DNA of 64,000 nt. Source: Rubrivivax sp. (GTDB lineage Bacteria > Pseudomonadota > Gammaproteobacteria > Burkholderiales > Burkholderiaceae_C). The DNA is taken from NCBI GenBank assembly GCA_016789955.1, contig JAEUPB010000018.1:124001-188000 (forward strand), written 5' to 3'. Numbering within the stretch: position 1 is the first letter of the stretch; each line of letters opens with the position of its first letter. Position numbers and translations under genes: made by a program. Below are positions 62,186 through 64,000 of this stretch, one piece after another. The notes under the pieces are model-generated. The model was given only the letters and a program-made list of their open reading frames with translations, did no database searches and was not told where the DNA came from.

Positions 62186-63673
62186 ATGCTGCAGAAGGTC
62201 GTCCGCTCGACGGTCATCGACGCGCCCGTCGAGCGCGTGTGGGCCGTGCTGCGCGACTTCAACAGCCACGACCGCTGGCACGACGTCGTCGCCGAGAGCG
62301 CGATCGAGGGCGGCGAGAAGAGCGACCAGGTCGGCTGCGTGCGTGCCTTCACGTTGAAGGACGGGAATTTCATCCGCGAGCAGCTGCTGACGCTGGACGA
62401 CCGCACGTACAAGAGCACCTACTGCATCGTCGAGGCCACCGTGCCGCTGCAGCGCTACGTGGCCACCGTGACGCTGAAGCCGGTCACCGACGGCAACCGC
62501 ACGTTCTGGCACTGGGAATCGACCTTCGCCACGCCGCCGGGGCGCGAGCGTGAGCTGCGCGACATGGTGGCCCAGGGCGTCTACGAGGCCGGCTTCGAGA
62601 ACCTGCGCCGCCACCTGCGCACGGGCGGCGACCTGCGCGTCGGGCCGTCGACCGGCGGCGGCCGAGGCGCCGCCGCCGGCCTGCCGGCCGCGCTGCCGCT
62701 GCCGACGCGTCGCGTCGTGGTGTCGCGCTACGGCGGCGCCGACGGCCTGCGCGCCGAGGACGGCCAGGCGCCGCCGCCCGGCCCGGGCGAGCTGCGCATC
62801 CGCCAGCGTGCGATCGGCGTCAACTTCCTCGACGTGTACCTGCGCCGCGGCTGGATCCCGCCGATGCTGGCCGAAGGCGGCGTCCCTGGCATGGAGGCCG
62901 CCGGCAGCGTCATCGATGCCGGCGAGGGCGCTGCCGGCTTCCTGCCCGGCGACCGCGTCGCCTACCTCGGCCCGCAGCCCGGCGCCTACGCCGGCGTGCG
63001 CACCGTTCCGGCGGCGTGGTGCGTGCGGCTGCCCGCGGCGATCGACGACGATGTCGCCGCCGCGACGCTGCTGAAGGGGCTCACCGCCGACTATCTGCTG
63101 CACGACCTCGGCCGCGTGCAGCGCGGCACGCGGCTGCTGGTGCACGCGGCGGCCGGCGGCGTGGGGCTGCTGCTGTGCGCCTGGGCGCGGCACCTGGGCG
63201 CCACGGTGCTGGGCACGGTGAGCAGCGAGGAGAAGGCGCGGCTGGCGCGCGAGCACGGCTGCCAGCACGTGATCGTCACGCGCGACGCGCGTTTCGCCGA
63301 CGCGGTGCGGCAGGCCTGCGGCGGTGCCGACGTGATCGTCGACGGCATCGGCGCCGACGCGCAGGCCGAGAACCTCGCCGCGCTGGCACGCCGCGGCCAC
63401 TGGATCAGCCTCGGGCAGGCCAGCGGCGCGCTGCCGCCGATCGACGCCGATGCGCTGCTGCACAAGTCGGCCAGCTTCTCGCGCCCGGTGGTGTTCGACT
63501 ACGTGGCGACGCCGGCCGAGCTCGAGCAACGTGCGCAGCGGCTGTGGCAGGCGATCGCGCAGCGCGCCGTGAAGGTGCCGCCGATCGAGCGCCACTCGCT
63601 GGAGTCGGCTGCCGAGGCGCACCGGCGGCTGGAGTCGCGTGCCACCACCGGCGCGCTGGTGCTGGTGGCCTGA
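62186..63673 (+). CDS. SRPBCC domain fused to MDR-type quinone oxidoreductase
   Basis: The 495-residue protein combines an SRPBCC domain (1-150; IDAPVERVWAVLRDFNSHDR, GCVRAFTLKDGNFIREQLL) with a quinone oxidoreductase (~174-495). The second part shows PPPGPGELRIRQRAIGVNFL, GVPGMEAAGSVIDAGEG, the NADPH loop HAAAGGVGLLLCAWARHLG and DVIVDGIGADAQ. It lacks the zinc-binding cysteines, as in QorA-type enzymes. A ~25-residue Gly/Ala/Pro linker joins the parts. It is the last gene of the operon. The SRPBCC part may hold the substrate for reduction; that is inference. Confidence 0.9.
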   Translation: MLQKVVRSTVIDAPVERVWAVLRDFNSHDRWHDVVAESAIEGGEKSDQVGCVRAFTLKDGNFIREQLLTLDDRTYKSTYCIVEATVPLQRYVATVTLKPVTDGNRTFWHWESTFATPPGRERELRDMVAQGVYEAGFENLRRHLRTGGDLRVGPSTGGGRGAAAGLPAALPLPTRRVVVSRYGGADGLRAEDGQAPPPGPGELRIRQRAIGVNFLDVYLRRGWIPPMLAEGGVPGMEAAGSVIDAGEGAAGFLPGDRVAYLGPQPGAYAGVRTVPAAWCVRLPAAIDDDVAAATLLKGLTADYLLHDLGRVQRGTRLLVHAAAGGVGLLLCAWARHLGATVLGTVSSEEKARLAREHGCQHVIVTRDARFADAVRQACGGADVIVDGIGADAQAENLAALARRGHWISLGQASGALPPIDADALLHKSASFSRPVVFDYVATPAELEQRAQRLWQAIAQRAVKVPPIERHSLESAAEAHRRLESRATTGALVLVA

Positions 63674-63674
63674 G

Positions 63675-63689
63675 CCCGGCGGGGCCGGG
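63675..63689. terminator. GC hairpin at the end of the 13-gene operon
   Basis: CCCGGC-GGG-GCCGGG forms a perfect 6-bp stem directly after the operon's last stop and before the convergent phosphotransferase stop at 63697. No T-run, so a weak candidate for a bidirectional terminator. Confidence 0.35.
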
Positions 63690-63696
63690 TCCGTGC

Positions 63697-64000
63697 TCAC
63701 GCCAGCGGCCAGATCGTCACCGCCAGTTCCTCGAAGCTGCCGCAGCGCTGCCAGGCCTCGTGCGCGATCTGCACCGGCAGGTTGCAGTAGCGGTGCAGCA
63801 GCATCAGGCGCAGCAGCTGCAGCCGCAGCTCGGGCGTCGGCCTCACGCCCAGGCCCTCGAACAGCGCGGCGACGCGCGGCGCGTGGCCCGCGGCGTAGAA
63901 GCACAGCGGCCCCAGCCAGTCGTAGGCGCGTGGGCCCACGAGGCCGTCGCCGAAGTCGAACATGCCGCAAAGGGCGCCGTCCTGCACCATCAGGTTCCAC
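63697..64000 (-). CDS. Aminoglycoside phosphotransferase-family protein (3' end only)
   Basis: The C-terminal ~101 residues of a kinase-like phosphotransferase are visible; the gene runs off the window end. The metal-binding DFG-like motif is in MFDFGDGLVGPRAYDWLGPL, followed by a helical C-terminal part. This matches APH/choline-kinase-like proteins, which phosphorylate small hydroxyl compounds. Substrate is unknown and resistance should not be assumed. It is convergent with the 13-gene operon across 23 bp. Confidence 0.8.
   Translation of the reverse strand, partial: WNLMVQDGALCGMFDFGDGLVGPRAYDWLGPLCFYAAGHAPRVAALFEGLGVRPTPELRLQLLRLMLLHRYCNLPVQIAHEAWQRCGSFEELAVTIWPLA

Noticed and set aside
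63697-64000. Aminoglycoside resistance gene
   Set aside because: Only the family fold is visible in a partial gene. Most chromosomal members act on other small molecules, so resistance cannot be claimed.

Overview
This 64 kb window is GC-rich chromosomal DNA, roughly 70% G+C by eye. It is gene-dense, with many GTG starts and 1-4 bp start/stop overlaps. The gene content (guaC of the short type, imuAB under a LexA box, a DUF2145 gene, YiaA, a PEP-CTERM protein, Bug/TctC binding protein, liv-type ABC operons) and the C-run/G-run intergenic repeats fit a Burkholderiales bacterium of the Rubrivivax/Leptothrix/Ideonella kind. I saw no rRNA, CRISPR array, insertion sequence, integrase or phage gene. 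There is one tRNA, tRNA-Leu(CAA).

Layout. 1-3120: the end of livH, then livM, livG and livF of a branched-chain amino-acid type ABC operon. 3144-11850 and 16241-23564: two copies of an unusual module. Each copy pairs a large SARP-like regulator (winged helix + BTAD + AAA/STAND ATPase + TPR-like tail) with a giant nine-repeat Calx-beta protein that ends in an RTX-like and DUF4214-like tail. A CsgG-like gene follows the first copy. Three promoters in these modules carry a tandem heptamer CGGTAAC with an 11-bp period, the arrangement known for SARP operators. Between the two copies lie a DJ-1/PfpI pair (one an AraC-type regulator), argD and a TctC-type binding protein.

23618-47399: mostly housekeeping or conserved genes. 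These include a ferredoxin-type reductase, an epimerase-like protein, a degenerate HtrA, a rhomboid protease, tRNA-Leu, cysM, a Nudix hydrolase, tusA-like, galU, a degenerate 2-hydroxyacid dehydrogenase, valS, a PEP-CTERM protein, guaC, imuB and imuA with an SOS box. They are followed by an MFS-acyltransferase fusion, a Tat-type amidohydrolase, DUF2145, YiaA, an XRE regulator, a DUF1134/EipA-like protein, an esterase, YchJ and RarD.

47359-63673: a TetR gene divergent from a compact 13-gene operon of about 15.5 kb. The operon encodes an FAH-family hydrolase, an alpha/beta hydrolase, two paralogous amidohydrolases, a complete liv-type ABC importer whose second ATPase is fused to a Tm-1-like domain, the TIM-barrel partner of that domain, a flotillin, a SRPBCC protein and a SRPBCC-quinone oxidoreductase fusion. 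It reads as an uptake-plus-breakdown system for an unidentified small molecule, switched by the TetR protein through a palindrome at 48136-48151. The window closes inside a phosphotransferase gene on the minus strand.

The two things most likely to be new are the SARP/Calx-beta regulon with its heptamer operators, and the TetR-controlled operon with the LivF-Tm-1 fusion.
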